Assembly (NCBI GenBank): GCA_963836405.1 | Contig: CAWIJL010000020.1 | Location: 18,704-82,703 of the forward strand | Direction of reading: 5' to 3' | Source of the DNA: CAWIJJ01 sp963836405 | GTDB taxonomy: Bacteria > Acidobacteriota > Terriglobia > Bryobacterales > Bryobacteraceae | Length of the DNA: 64,000 bases | In this document: in pieces, positions 32,928-41,093 of the stretch | Position numbering within the stretch: position 1 is the first letter of the stretch | How the letters are laid out: the number at the start of each line of letters is the position of its first letter | The notes under the pieces: generated by a model | Database searches by the model: none | Seen by the model: only the letters and a program-made list of their open reading frames with translations | What the model was told of the DNA's origin: nothing | Made by a program: the position numbers and the translations under genes

Positions 32928-34289
32928 ATGAAGAGGAAGCTTGGAGTAATATCGGTCCTTTTGACGGTGGCGGCATTTGCTCAGCCGCCGGCCGCAGCTC
33001 CGGGGCAGTCCGGACAAACACCGGCAACCGCTCCCGGGCGAGCGGCCGGCAGAGGGATGATGGGCGGCAGGGGCCCCGCTTTACGGTCCCCCGAAATTTT
33101 GGACGACCAGAAAGTCACATTTCGGCTGAGAGCTCCCAACGCCACTGACGTCTCCCTCAATGGCGACTGGCCGCAAGGGCGCGGCATCAAGATGTCCAAA
33201 GACGAGGCAGGGGTCTGGTCGGCGACCGTCGGGCCACTGACGCCCGAGTTGTGGGCCTACACCTTCAGCGTCGACGGCGTCAGCCTTCTCGACTCGGCGA
33301 ATGCCAACATCCTGCGCGACGGAACCCGATACTCGAATTTCCTGATTATCGACGGACCTCTTTCCGAGAATTACAACATTCAAGACGTGCCTCACGGCAA
33401 TGTGAGCCAGGTCTGGTACGACTCGCCGACGCTGAGCAGCGCTACTCCGCGCCGCATGTATGTCTACACGCCGCCGGGATATGACAAGGGCACCGTGAAG
33501 TATCCGGTCCTGTATCTCCTGCACGGCGCGGGGGGCGACGAAGATGCCTGGAACAATATGGGCCGCGCCAGCGTGATCATGGACAACCTGATTGCCGCCA
33601 AAAAGGTGAAGCCGATGCTGGTGGTGATGACTAACGGCAACGCCAACCAGAAAATGGGGCCGGGGTACGGGGTTGTTCCGGGCCAGGCCGTGAGAAGCAC
33701 CGGCAACCCCGGCGAGGTGGGAGTAGTGGGCGCGTTTACGGGCGGACGCGGCGCTGCGCCGGGCGCACCGGCAGCTCAGGGAGCGCCGGCGACTCCGGGC
33801 GCTCAAACCACTCCGCGCGCGCCGGCGACTCCGGGTGCGGCCGCGAACGCGGGCCGCGGCGGCGGCATGTTCGGCAGCGCTTTCCCCGAGAGCCTGGTCA
33901 AAGACGTCGTGCCCTACATCGAGAAGAACTATCGCGTGATCGCGAAGAAGGACAGCCGGGCAATCGCGGGCTTGTCCATGGGCGGGGGTCACACGCTCAC
34001 GGCGACCAACGCGCATCCGGACGTGTTCAGCTACGTCGGCGTCTTCAGCATGGGTACATCGGCCGACGTCAGCGACAAACTGGCAGCCCTCAAGAAGGCG
34101 GGGGTGAAGTTCTATTATGTCGGCCACGGCAAAGACGACCCGGTGGTTCGCGTCGCACAGGGGCAGAACCTTGCGGCGCAGCTCGAAAAGGCCGGCATCA
34201 ATCACCATTACACGGAGAGCACCGGCGGCCACACCTGGGCCAACTGGCGCATCTATTTGGCCGAATTCACGCCATCGCTGTTTAAGTAG
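32928..34289 (+). CDS. Secreted esterase (Fes/feruloyl-esterase type) with E-set domain
   Basis: 453 residues. ATG 32928 follows AAAGGTG; GTG 32919 is an alternative. A signal peptide ends near VAAFAQ, followed by a Gly/Pro/Ala linker. A CBM48-like E-set domain lies at ~60-150 (VTFRLRAPNATDVSLNGDW), then an esterase D-type alpha/beta hydrolase: RMYVYTPPGYDKG, YLLHGAGGDEDAWNNMG, nucleophile serine in AGLSMGGGHTL, aspartate in GHGKDDPVVR and histidine in STGGHTWANWR. A low-complexity insertion (GAPAAQGAPATPGAQTTPRA and following) splits the domain at ~280-308. Probably hydrolyses an ester on a plant sugar or siderophore. Confidence 0.9.
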   Translation: MKRKLGVISVLLTVAAFAQPPAAAPGQSGQTPATAPGRAAGRGMMGGRGPALRSPEILDDQKVTFRLRAPNATDVSLNGDWPQGRGIKMSKDEAGVWSATVGPLTPELWAYTFSVDGVSLLDSANANILRDGTRYSNFLIIDGPLSENYNIQDVPHGNVSQVWYDSPTLSSATPRRMYVYTPPGYDKGTVKYPVLYLLHGAGGDEDAWNNMGRASVIMDNLIAAKKVKPMLVVMTNGNANQKMGPGYGVVPGQAVRSTGNPGEVGVVGAFTGGRGAAPGAPAAQGAPATPGAQTTPRAPATPGAAANAGRGGGMFGSAFPESLVKDVVPYIEKNYRVIAKKDSRAIAGLSMGGGHTLTATNAHPDVFSYVGVFSMGTSADVSDKLAALKKAGVKFYYVGHGKDDPVVRVAQGQNLAAQLEKAGINHHYTESTGGHTWANWRIYLAEFTPSLFK

Positions 34290-34312
34290 GGTGGAAGAAA
34301 TCCAATGATCGG

Positions 34313-34338
34313 TCCGGCTCCGCGGTGCTGGAGCCGGA
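34313..34338 (+). terminator. Stem-loop after the esterase gene
   Basis: Perfect 9-bp stem TCCGGCTCC / GGAGCCGGA with an 8-base loop, 23 bp after the stop codon and followed by TTTCC. A second short hairpin (GGAACG/CGTTCC) is just downstream. The T-run is short, so it may be a weak terminator. Confidence 0.5.
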
Positions 34339-34547
34339 TTTCCTGGAACGCTCGTTCCGGGAGGGCCTCTCGCCAATTTACGCCTTCGCCACTTCCAGTT
34401 TCAATCCGAATTGGTCTTGCAGAGCCGCGAAGATTCCAGTGCCGGAAGGGTCGGGTGAGGATGGCCCGGCGTCGTGTGCGCCGGACTGCGCTGTTGGGAA
34501 TGGGCTGGATGAGCGCAATCGACGATGCCATGAGATAAACTGCGGGC

Positions 34548-34737
34548 GTGACTTTTGAGTGGGACGCGCGCAAAGCTAGGGCCAACTTTACCAAGCACGC
34601 CATGCCTTTGAAGACGCGGCCACGGTGTTCCTCGATCCGCTCGCGACGACCTTTCCGGACCCCGATCATTCGAAGGGGGAACGCCGGGAGATCACCATCG
34701 GCTATCATCGGCTATACATGTGGAGCGTTCCCATATC
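34548..34737 (+). pseudogene. BrnT-type toxin remnant
   Basis: GTG 34548 opens MTFEWDARKARANFTKHA, a clear BrnT start (family opening FEWD..KA..N..KHG). One base is missing near 34602; in the next frame the sequence continues FEDAATVFLDPLATTFPDPD and HSKGERREITIGY, again BrnT-like. It then breaks off after a short local duplication (ATCGGCTATC / ATCGGCTATA). The catalytic R..S..(A)RR C-terminal motif and the antitoxin BrnA are absent. It is a dead toxin gene, just upstream of tRNA-Val. Confidence 0.7.
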
Positions 34738-34760
34738 ACGATGATACTTCGCTGAAAGGG

Positions 34761-34837
34761 TGGTGGGCTTGACAGAACTCGAATCTGTGACCTCCTGCGT
34801 GTCAAGCAGGCGCTCTAACCAACTGAGCTACAAGCCC
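34761..34837 (-). tRNA. tRNA-Val (anticodon GAC), CCA encoded
   Basis: The minus strand folds as a standard cloverleaf: acceptor GGGCTTG/CAAGCCC, D-arm GCTC...GAGC, anticodon arm CCTGC-TTGACAC-GCAGG with anticodon GAC, variable AGGTC and T-arm ACAGATTCGAGTTCTGT. The discriminator A is followed by an encoded CCA. It stands alone in the window. Confidence 0.96.
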
Positions 34838-34963
34838 TCGGAGAAGAAACGCTCAAACTGCCTCCCCGGCAACATTCCGGCCGACAGAATCATACTTGGG
34901 AGGCGCTTGAAACCAAAGTATACCATGTACATTTGGGCGCTATCCTGAAGTTTCCACACTGTC

Positions 34964-35458
34964 ATGGCTCGCAAGGACTCTGCCGCCAAAACGAACGCCG
35001 CGCGCATTCTGGAGGCAGCCGGAATCCCCTTCGAGATTCGTGAATACACCGTCGATGAGGACGACCTGAGCGCTCCTCGCGTGGCGGAGAAGATCGGCTT
35101 GCCTCCCGAGCAGGTGTTCAAGACACTGGTGGCGCGCGGTGACCGGACCGGCGTGCTCATCGCGTGCATTCCCGCCGCGGCGGAGCTCGACCTGAAAGCC
35201 CTCGCCGGCGCAAGCGGGAACAAGAAGATCGAACTGGTAGCGGTGAAGGAAGTGCTGGGGCTCACCGGGTACATTCGCGGCGGCGTTTCGCCCATCGGCC
35301 TCAAGAAACCGTATCCTCTTTTCCTGGACGAAACCGCCGGGCTCTGGAACGTCATCTCGGTCAGCGCCGGCGTCCGCGGCGCGCAACTGCTGCTCTCCCC
35401 CGCGGACCTCGCAAGACTGGTCAACGCCACTCCTGCCGATATCGCGCGGTTCGACTGA
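34964..35458 (+). CDS. ybaK: Cys-tRNA(Pro)/Cys-tRNA deacylase, YbaK type
   Basis: 164 residues. Trans-editing fold: KTNAARILEAAGIPFEIREY, PEQVFKTLVARGD, KKIELVAVKEVLGLTGYIRG, GGVSPIGLKKPYPLFLDET. YbaK removes cysteine wrongly attached to tRNA-Pro. The prolyl-tRNA synthetase gene is convergent, 5 bp away, which fits that role. The conserved lysine of the YbaK active site lies in PEQVFKTL (K at about residue 47). Confidence 0.93.
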   Translation: MARKDSAAKTNAARILEAAGIPFEIREYTVDEDDLSAPRVAEKIGLPPEQVFKTLVARGDRTGVLIACIPAAAELDLKALAGASGNKKIELVAVKEVLGLTGYIRGGVSPIGLKKPYPLFLDETAGLWNVISVSAGVRGAQLLLSPADLARLVNATPADIARFD

Positions 35459-35463
35459 CGGCG

Positions 35464-36906
35464 TTAGTACGCTTTGGCGATGACTGCGCGGCGGTCTACC
35501 GTTTCGCCTGTCACCACGCATTTGCCCGCGCCGTCGAACTCGTCCACCAGCGGGATACACCGTACTGTGGCCTTGAATTCCTTGAGGCGCGCGTCGCAGG
35601 CGGGATCGTCCTTGATGTGGGCCATGACGAATTTACCGCCACCGCGCTCGGCGCTGGCGTCGCGCAAAATCTCCTCAACCTCGCCCAGTGAATTCGCCAG
35701 GACGGTATTGCTCTTCAGCCGATCCTTCGCCGCGTTGTAAAGACCCGCCTGCATCTCGTCGAGGGTGGCGCCAAGCCGCGCGCCCGCCTCCTGCTGCGAC
35801 ACGATCTCCTTCGCCCCGGTGTCGCGCCGCTTAATGACGATTTTGCCCGAGGCAAGATCGCGCGGGCCCAGTTCCAGGACCACGGGCACGCCGCGCCGCT
35901 CCCAGTGAAAGAACTTCGCGCCGGGCGACTGGCCCTCGCGCTCGTCCACCTTTGCGCCCAGGTCTTTCGCCAGCTTTTGCGCCGCCGCCAGCACCTCGGC
36001 GCGCTCCTGGTCCTTGCGATAAATCGGCACCAGCACCGCCGGCACCGGAGCCAGCCTGGGCGGTAACAGCAGCCCCTTATCGTCGGAATGCGTCATGATC
36101 AGGCCGCCGATGAGCCTGGTGCTGACTCCCCAGCTCGTCTGCCACACGTAATCGAGCTGCCCTTCCTTGTTCTGAAACCGGACGTCGAAGGCCTTGCCGA
36201 AATTCTGCCCCAGGTCATGGCTGGTGCCGGCCTGGAGCGCGAGGCCGTTCTGCATCATGGCTTCGATCGAGTAGCTGCGGAATGCGCCCGCAAATTTCTC
36301 GGCGCGCGACTTCACGCCTTTGACCACCGGCATGGCCATGATGTCCTCGGCCACCTCGGCGTAGATATCCAGGATCCGCAGCACCTCTTCGAGCGCCTCT
36401 TCGTGGGTCGCGTGCGCGGTGTGGCCCTCCTGCCAGAGGAACTCGGTGGTGCGAAGGAACATTCGCGTGCGCAGCTCCCACCGCAGCACGTTCGCCCACT
36501 GGTTGAGCAGTACCGGCAGATCGCGCCAGCTCTGGATCCACTTGGAAAAGAAGTGGCCGATGATTGTCTCGGAAGTGGGCCGGATGACGTACGGCTCTTC
36601 GAGTTCCTTGCCGCCTGCGATGGTCACCACCGCCAGTTCCGGGGAAAAGCCTTCCACGTGTTCCGCCTCTTTGCGAAGGAAACTCTGCGGGATGAGCAGC
36701 GGAAAATAGGCGTTCTGGTGGTTGGTGGCTTTGAAGCGCGTGTCGAATTCGCGCTGCATCATCTCCCAGACGGCGTAGCCGTTGGGCTTGATGACCATGC
36801 AGCCTTTGACGATCTCGGCCGGCTCGGCCATGTCGCCTTGCAGCACGACGTCCTGGTACCAGGTGGCGAAGTCCTGGCTTCGCGGTGTGATCGGGGATTC
36901 GGGCAT
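35464..36906 (-). CDS. proS: Prolyl-tRNA synthetase, archaeal/eukaryotic type
   Basis: 480 residues, class II synthetase. It is the short ProRS type 3 form, without the INS editing domain. Motifs include YVIRPTSETIIGHFFSKWIQ (motif 1/2), ELRTRMFLRTTEFLWQEGHT (motif 2) and LIGGLIMTHSDDKGLLLPPR (motif 3), followed by an anticodon-binding domain and a C-terminal zinc-like tail. Lacking the editing insert, it depends on separate editing proteins; YbaK lies next to it. Confidence 0.96.
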   Translation of the reverse strand: MPESPITPRSQDFATWYQDVVLQGDMAEPAEIVKGCMVIKPNGYAVWEMMQREFDTRFKATNHQNAYFPLLIPQSFLRKEAEHVEGFSPELAVVTIAGGKELEEPYVIRPTSETIIGHFFSKWIQSWRDLPVLLNQWANVLRWELRTRMFLRTTEFLWQEGHTAHATHEEALEEVLRILDIYAEVAEDIMAMPVVKGVKSRAEKFAGAFRSYSIEAMMQNGLALQAGTSHDLGQNFGKAFDVRFQNKEGQLDYVWQTSWGVSTRLIGGLIMTHSDDKGLLLPPRLAPVPAVLVPIYRKDQERAEVLAAAQKLAKDLGAKVDEREGQSPGAKFFHWERRGVPVVLELGPRDLASGKIVIKRRDTGAKEIVSQQEAGARLGATLDEMQAGLYNAAKDRLKSNTVLANSLGEVEEILRDASAERGGGKFVMAHIKDDPACDARLKEFKATVRCIPLVDEFDGAGKCVVTGETVDRRAVIAKAY

Positions 36907-36953
36907 GTGAGTTGTAAATATTCAGGGTACAGCATGCCCGGCCGTTTATGCGC

Positions 36954-38321
36954 TCACATGCGCATTCCAGGCTTCACGATATCGATGGTGCCGTTCTGGC
37001 CAGTGAGTTTGAGGTCGCAGCCTCCGCCGGCAATCTTACCCGACAGCGCTTCCCGCGAAACCTCTCCGCTGACCGTCAGCTCGTGTTCGGAATGCACCCG
37101 GCCGAAGGTCGTGTGCGCCGACAGGTTGTAGCCCACACCGTCGGGCAGAGCCACGCGCACGGGTCCGAAGGTTGTGCTCACGACGATCGGGTGGCACGGG
37201 CCGCGCCGAGGTTCCACCGTTACCGATCCGTTCTGCGATTCCACCGTGACCGGGCCCGCCGCATCGGTGATGGTGACGCCGTTGAACGTGGCCTTCGCGT
37301 ACGCCTCTCCCTCCACTCCATTCAGGCGGATTTCGCCGTTGGTGGCCGTCACGCGCGCTGCGCCCTTCACGTCCCGCAGATCCACGGCGCCGAACGAGGT
37401 CTCCACGGTCGCCGCACCGCCTACCGTATCGCCCGTTACCGGCGCGTTCTGCGCGCGAATCGTCACTCCCTTGCCGATGCGGGAAAATTGAATCCGGTTG
37501 AACGTGGTGTTCAGGCTGGCGGCTCCGGTCACGCTCTTCGCGTTGATTTCACCGTTCTGGTTCTGCACCGTGACGTCGCCCCGCACATCCGCCAGCGTCA
37601 CGCGGCCGAAGGTGTTGGTGATGTTGGCCAGCCCGCCGACACCCGTCACATCGATCTCGGCGTTGTTGCTCCGTACGATCACCGCCTTACCCGTATTCGT
37701 AGCCTGAATACGCCCGAACCGGTTGCTGATGGTCAGAATGCCGGTGACGTCCAGCGCGGTGACCGCGCCGTTGCCGTTCACGATGGTCACGTCGCCCTCG
37801 TTGCCCCGTACTTCCACATCGCCAAATGCGTTGTTGATTCTCTGCTCGCCGCGCCCCGCGAGCAGCGTCACTTTGCCGTTGGCATTGTTGATCTCCGCGG
37901 GCGCCTTCAGGCTGCTGACGCTCACCGCGCCGAAGCGGTTGCGAATGTCCAGCGGAGCGGTCTCGGGAATCGTCACATCGTAGTCCACTCCGAACGAGAG
38001 GTTCGTGCGCCCTTCGTTGCGCGGATAGATGGTCCGCACGGAAACGCCCGACGCGCTCTCATCGACCGAGATCTGAATGCGGTCCGCGCAGGCGCGGGCC
38101 TGTTCCGCGGTCCCGGCGGAGCAGCGAATGGTGGCACGTACACCCGCTTCGGCTTTCGAGTGGGTATGAATCGTCAGGCTGCCGAGCGACGTGTCGAGAC
38201 GGAAGCTCCGGCCGGCGGCGAGCGCCGCGGTTTTCACAAAGTCTTTCTTGTACTCCTCGCGCGCGTGAGCCAGCGCCACGAAACAACAAAGCACGATTCC
38301 CAGTTCAATTGACTTTCGCAT
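36954..38321 (-). CDS. DUF4097-like beta-helix adhesin, secreted
   Basis: 455 residues from ATG 38321. A signal peptide (LGIVLCCFVALAHA) is followed by a long series of ~20-residue beta-helix turns: FGDVEVRGNEGDVTIVNGNG, NTFGRVTLADVRGDVTVQNQ, TSFGAVDLRDVKGAARVTAT and others, matching the DUF4097 (polymer-forming/adhesin) family. It overlaps the anti-sigma gene by 17 bp, in an operon ECF sigma, anti-sigma, this gene. It is thus likely a target or partner of that regulon at the cell surface; the ligand is unknown. Confidence 0.85.
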   Translation of the reverse strand: MRKSIELGIVLCCFVALAHAREEYKKDFVKTAALAAGRSFRLDTSLGSLTIHTHSKAEAGVRATIRCSAGTAEQARACADRIQISVDESASGVSVRTIYPRNEGRTNLSFGVDYDVTIPETAPLDIRNRFGAVSVSSLKAPAEINNANGKVTLLAGRGEQRINNAFGDVEVRGNEGDVTIVNGNGAVTALDVTGILTISNRFGRIQATNTGKAVIVRSNNAEIDVTGVGGLANITNTFGRVTLADVRGDVTVQNQNGEINAKSVTGAASLNTTFNRIQFSRIGKGVTIRAQNAPVTGDTVGGAATVETSFGAVDLRDVKGAARVTATNGEIRLNGVEGEAYAKATFNGVTITDAAGPVTVESQNGSVTVEPRRGPCHPIVVSTTFGPVRVALPDGVGYNLSAHTTFGRVHSEHELTVSGEVSREALSGKIAGGGCDLKLTGQNGTIDIVKPGMRM

Positions 38322-38910
38322 GGTCTGTCCATTCCTCGAGCGCCTTCTGCTTCTCCCGGTACAGAGAGGCCAGTTGATTCCGCAGATACAGGTTGTAACG
38401 ATTCTCGTCCACGTTAGTCTTGAGTTCGGCGATGGCCGAATCGAGCAGCCGCAACTTCTCGCGATACATCGAGGCAAGCGGCGAAGGAGACGCTTGGAGC
38501 GTCTGCCCTGCCACTCCCGAGAGCTTTTCGATGGATCGCGTGTACGCCGCTTCGGCTGCCTGCACTTCTTCGAGCGCCTGGTCGGTGAGAAACCGCCGGT
38601 CTGGAGGCCTGGCCGTTCGCCATGGCTGGAGAAGCGCCACAGCCAGCAGGCCGGCCGCTGCTGCCGCCAGGCTCCACCTCCACACCGGAATGCGCCGGGG
38701 CGTTTCCAGCGCGGTGATGTCCGACTCGATCCGTCCCCATAAGGCAGGGCTCTCCCAATCACGGTGAAGCTGCGGCGCCACGCGTGAGATCTCCGCCCAG
38801 AGGAACATCTCCTCGCGGCAACGCGTGCAGGTTTCGGCGTGCGCCCGCGCGTCCGGCATCAACTCCGGCGAGCGAAGAGCGCGTTCCAGGTCGTGGCATT
38901 GGAAAATCAT
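38305..38910 (-). CDS. Putative zf-HC2 anti-sigma factor
   Basis: 201 residues. The N-terminus has an H-x3-C-x2-C zinc motif (ARAHAETCTRCREEMFLW), as in ZAS anti-sigma domains. A single transmembrane segment follows (WSLAAAAAGLLAVALL, ~78-95). The C-terminal ~100 residues are a periplasmic coiled-coil-like region (ALEEVQAAEAAYTRSIEKL, ENRYNLYLRNQLASLYREKQ). It overlaps the ECF sigma gene by 4 bp, the usual arrangement. It should hold the sigma factor until an envelope signal arrives. Confidence 0.85.
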   Translation of the reverse strand: MIFQCHDLERALRSPELMPDARAHAETCTRCREEMFLWAEISRVAPQLHRDWESPALWGRIESDITALETPRRIPVWRWSLAAAAAGLLAVALLQPWRTARPPDRRFLTDQALEEVQAAEAAYTRSIEKLSGVAGQTLQASPSPLASMYREKLRLLDSAIAELKTNVDENRYNLYLRNQLASLYREKQKALEEWTDHAKVN

Positions 38911-39464
38911 GGCCGCGTCTCCGTCAGTATCCGTTTCAATTCCTTCTTGGCTTCAAACAGCCAAGCTTTCGACGTTCCCTCGGGTATCTCCAGGACGCTG
39001 GCAATCTCGGAATGCCGCATGCCCTCCACCTCGAAGAGCAGGAACACCATGCGGTGCCGCGGGTTGATGCCCGCGAGCGCCTGCTCCAAGGCCATCTTCA
39101 ACCCCACCTGTCCGCCGGGCGCCGCATGCCGCTCATCCGGCGGAGGCGCTTCCCGATTCCGCTTCCGCGCCTGGTCGTAGCAAACGTTGATCGCGATCCG
39201 GCAGAGCCACGTGCCGATACTCGATTGCCCGTGAAAACTGCCGATCGCGCGGTAAACCTTGACGAACGTTTCGTGTACGGCATCCTCAGCGTCCTGCCGG
39301 TTGCCGGCAATGTGCAGCGCGATGCTCTTCAGGCGCGGTACGTGCTGCTCGTAGAGCTGTTCGAACGCACGAACGTCGCGCCGCCGGCAGGCGGCCAGCA
39401 ACTCACCGTCCGAGGCGTAGGTTCCGGTCTGCATGCGCCCTAGCGTCGCCTGGCCCGCTGCCAT
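38907..39464 (-). CDS. ECF RNA polymerase sigma factor
   Basis: 185 residues from ATG 39464; ATG 39431 is an alternative start. Sigma region 2 (AFEQLYEQHVPRLKSIALHI, RQDAEDAVHETFVKVYRAIG, FHGQSSIGTWLCRIAINVCY) and region 4 (LAGINPRHRMVFLLFEVEGM, HSEIASVLEIPEGTSKAWLF) are complete; region 3 is absent, as is normal for ECF. It heads an operon with its anti-sigma factor and a surface beta-helix protein. Confidence 0.93.
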   Translation of the reverse strand: MAAGQATLGRMQTGTYASDGELLAACRRRDVRAFEQLYEQHVPRLKSIALHIAGNRQDAEDAVHETFVKVYRAIGSFHGQSSIGTWLCRIAINVCYDQARKRNREAPPPDERHAAPGGQVGLKMALEQALAGINPRHRMVFLLFEVEGMRHSEIASVLEIPEGTSKAWLFEAKKELKRILTETRP

Positions 39465-39518
39465 TTCGTCACTTGGACGGTGGCAGGCGCCGGATGGTTG
39501 GAAAGATTTTCCGCGGCC

Positions 39519-41093
39519 CTACTTCTGCAAAAAGAAGTTTCCCACGAACATGGCGTCGATGCCGGAGGAAAAGAAGCTCCGTACCGCATCGCGCGGCGCG
39601 CACACGAGCGGCTCGCCGAAGAGGTTGAAGGACGTGTTGTAGAGGACGGGCAGCCCCGTCGCTTTTCCGGCCGCGTGCAGCAGCCGCCAATAAAGCGGAT
39701 TATCCCGCTCTTCCACGGCGTGAACGCGGACCAGGTCTCCGGCCAGCACGGCGGCGGCAAACTGCTCCCGGTGTTCGGGCCGCACCCGCCCCACCGTGGA
39801 GAGATAGCGGGCGTTGCCGCCGACTTCGAAATAGCGGCCGCACAACTCCGCCGGCACAGATGCCGCAAACTTGCGGAACGGCTCGCGGTGTTTGATGAAG
39901 ATGTTCAGGTTTTCCGTGGAGTAGGGATCGAGCGGCGAGGCCAGAATGCTGCGGTTACCGAGCGCCCGGGAGCCGAATTCCATGCGCCCGTGCATCCAGG
40001 CCACGATGCGGTTTTCGCTCAACTGCGCCACCGCGGTGTCGATGACATCTTCGGAAGTCACCAGGTAGCGGGAGCGCAGTTTGCAGTTCTCGATCACCAG
40101 CTTGATTTCGGCCGCCGAGTACGCCGGCCCCAGGCTCAGCGTGCCCAGCCGCACGCGCTCTTCGCGTCCGTACGGACCGTGCCAGGTTTCGAGCGCCGCG
40201 CCGATAGCCGTACCCGCATTGCCCGCCGCCGGCTGCACGAACACGTTTTCGTATCCCGACCGCGTTTCGAGCGCCGAGACCAGCATCGCGTTCAGTCCGA
40301 GGCCGCCCGCCAGGCACAAGTTGCGGCCCTCGCCTGCCAGAAGAATGGCAGCCTCTTCGGTTGCCCTCTGGATGCCCGCCGCGACATCCGCGCGTAACGC
40401 TTCCGGCACCGGTTCCCCATCCCGGAGCCCCAAACGCTCATACAGCTTGGCGCTGAAACCGCCGTGGCGGAGGCGCTCGGTGCTGAAGTAGGAACGGTCC
40501 AGGCGCGGTCCGGTGGGTCCAGGCCGGAGGATTTCCAGGAACAGCCCGGCGAAGCGATCGTCTGCGCAGGCAGAGAGCCACTGCACCTTGTGCTCGTCCA
40601 GGTTTTCCCGCATACCCAGCAGTTCGGTGACGCGGCCGTAAAGCTCACCGAGCGAGTCGGGGGTGTATTGCTCCTGCTCGATGGCGAGATGCGTGCCCCG
40701 CGCCTGCCATTTGGAACCGCAGACGTACTCGCTGCCCCGGTCGAGGGAAAGCACTGTGGCCTCGTCGAAGGGAGATGGGAAATACGCGGACGCGGCGTGC
40801 GCCAGGTGGTGCTCCAGCACCCGGATGCGGCTGTTCGGGAACATGGCGCGCATCTGCGGGTGGAGCCTGTGATCCGGCAACGGGCGGACGACGGCCACCG
40901 CGTCCACCTGCGCGGGCGTGGCGCCCGCCAATTCCAGGCAGGCTGCAATGGAGCGCTCGGGCACGCCATCCACGCCGTCGGCGTGAGAATGCCGCGCCAG
41001 TTTCGCTTCCTCGACCGCGGCCACCAGTTCGCCATCTTTCAGCAGGGCGCTGGCGGCATCGCCTCCGATGCCTCCGATTCCGAGAACGATCAT
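39519..41093 (-). CDS. NodU/CmcH-family carbamoyltransferase
   Basis: 524 residues. The N-terminal ASKHA-type Kae1-like part has MIVLGIGGIGGDAASALLKD, HHLAHAASAYFPSPF, LSLDRGSEYVC and GGLGLNAMLV. The C-terminal YrdC-like part contains WMHGRMEFGSRALGNRSIL and FAASVPAELCGRYFE. These enzymes form carbamoyl-adenylate from carbamoyl phosphate and ATP and pass the carbamoyl group to an acceptor (antibiotics, Nod factors). ATG 41093 overlaps the glnS stop by 4 bp, so it shares a transcript with gltX and glnS. Acceptor unknown. Confidence 0.92.
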   Translation of the reverse strand: MIVLGIGGIGGDAASALLKDGELVAAVEEAKLARHSHADGVDGVPERSIAACLELAGATPAQVDAVAVVRPLPDHRLHPQMRAMFPNSRIRVLEHHLAHAASAYFPSPFDEATVLSLDRGSEYVCGSKWQARGTHLAIEQEQYTPDSLGELYGRVTELLGMRENLDEHKVQWLSACADDRFAGLFLEILRPGPTGPRLDRSYFSTERLRHGGFSAKLYERLGLRDGEPVPEALRADVAAGIQRATEEAAILLAGEGRNLCLAGGLGLNAMLVSALETRSGYENVFVQPAAGNAGTAIGAALETWHGPYGREERVRLGTLSLGPAYSAAEIKLVIENCKLRSRYLVTSEDVIDTAVAQLSENRIVAWMHGRMEFGSRALGNRSILASPLDPYSTENLNIFIKHREPFRKFAASVPAELCGRYFEVGGNARYLSTVGRVRPEHREQFAAAVLAGDLVRVHAVEERDNPLYWRLLHAAGKATGLPVLYNTSFNLFGEPLVCAPRDAVRSFFSSGIDAMFVGNFFLQK

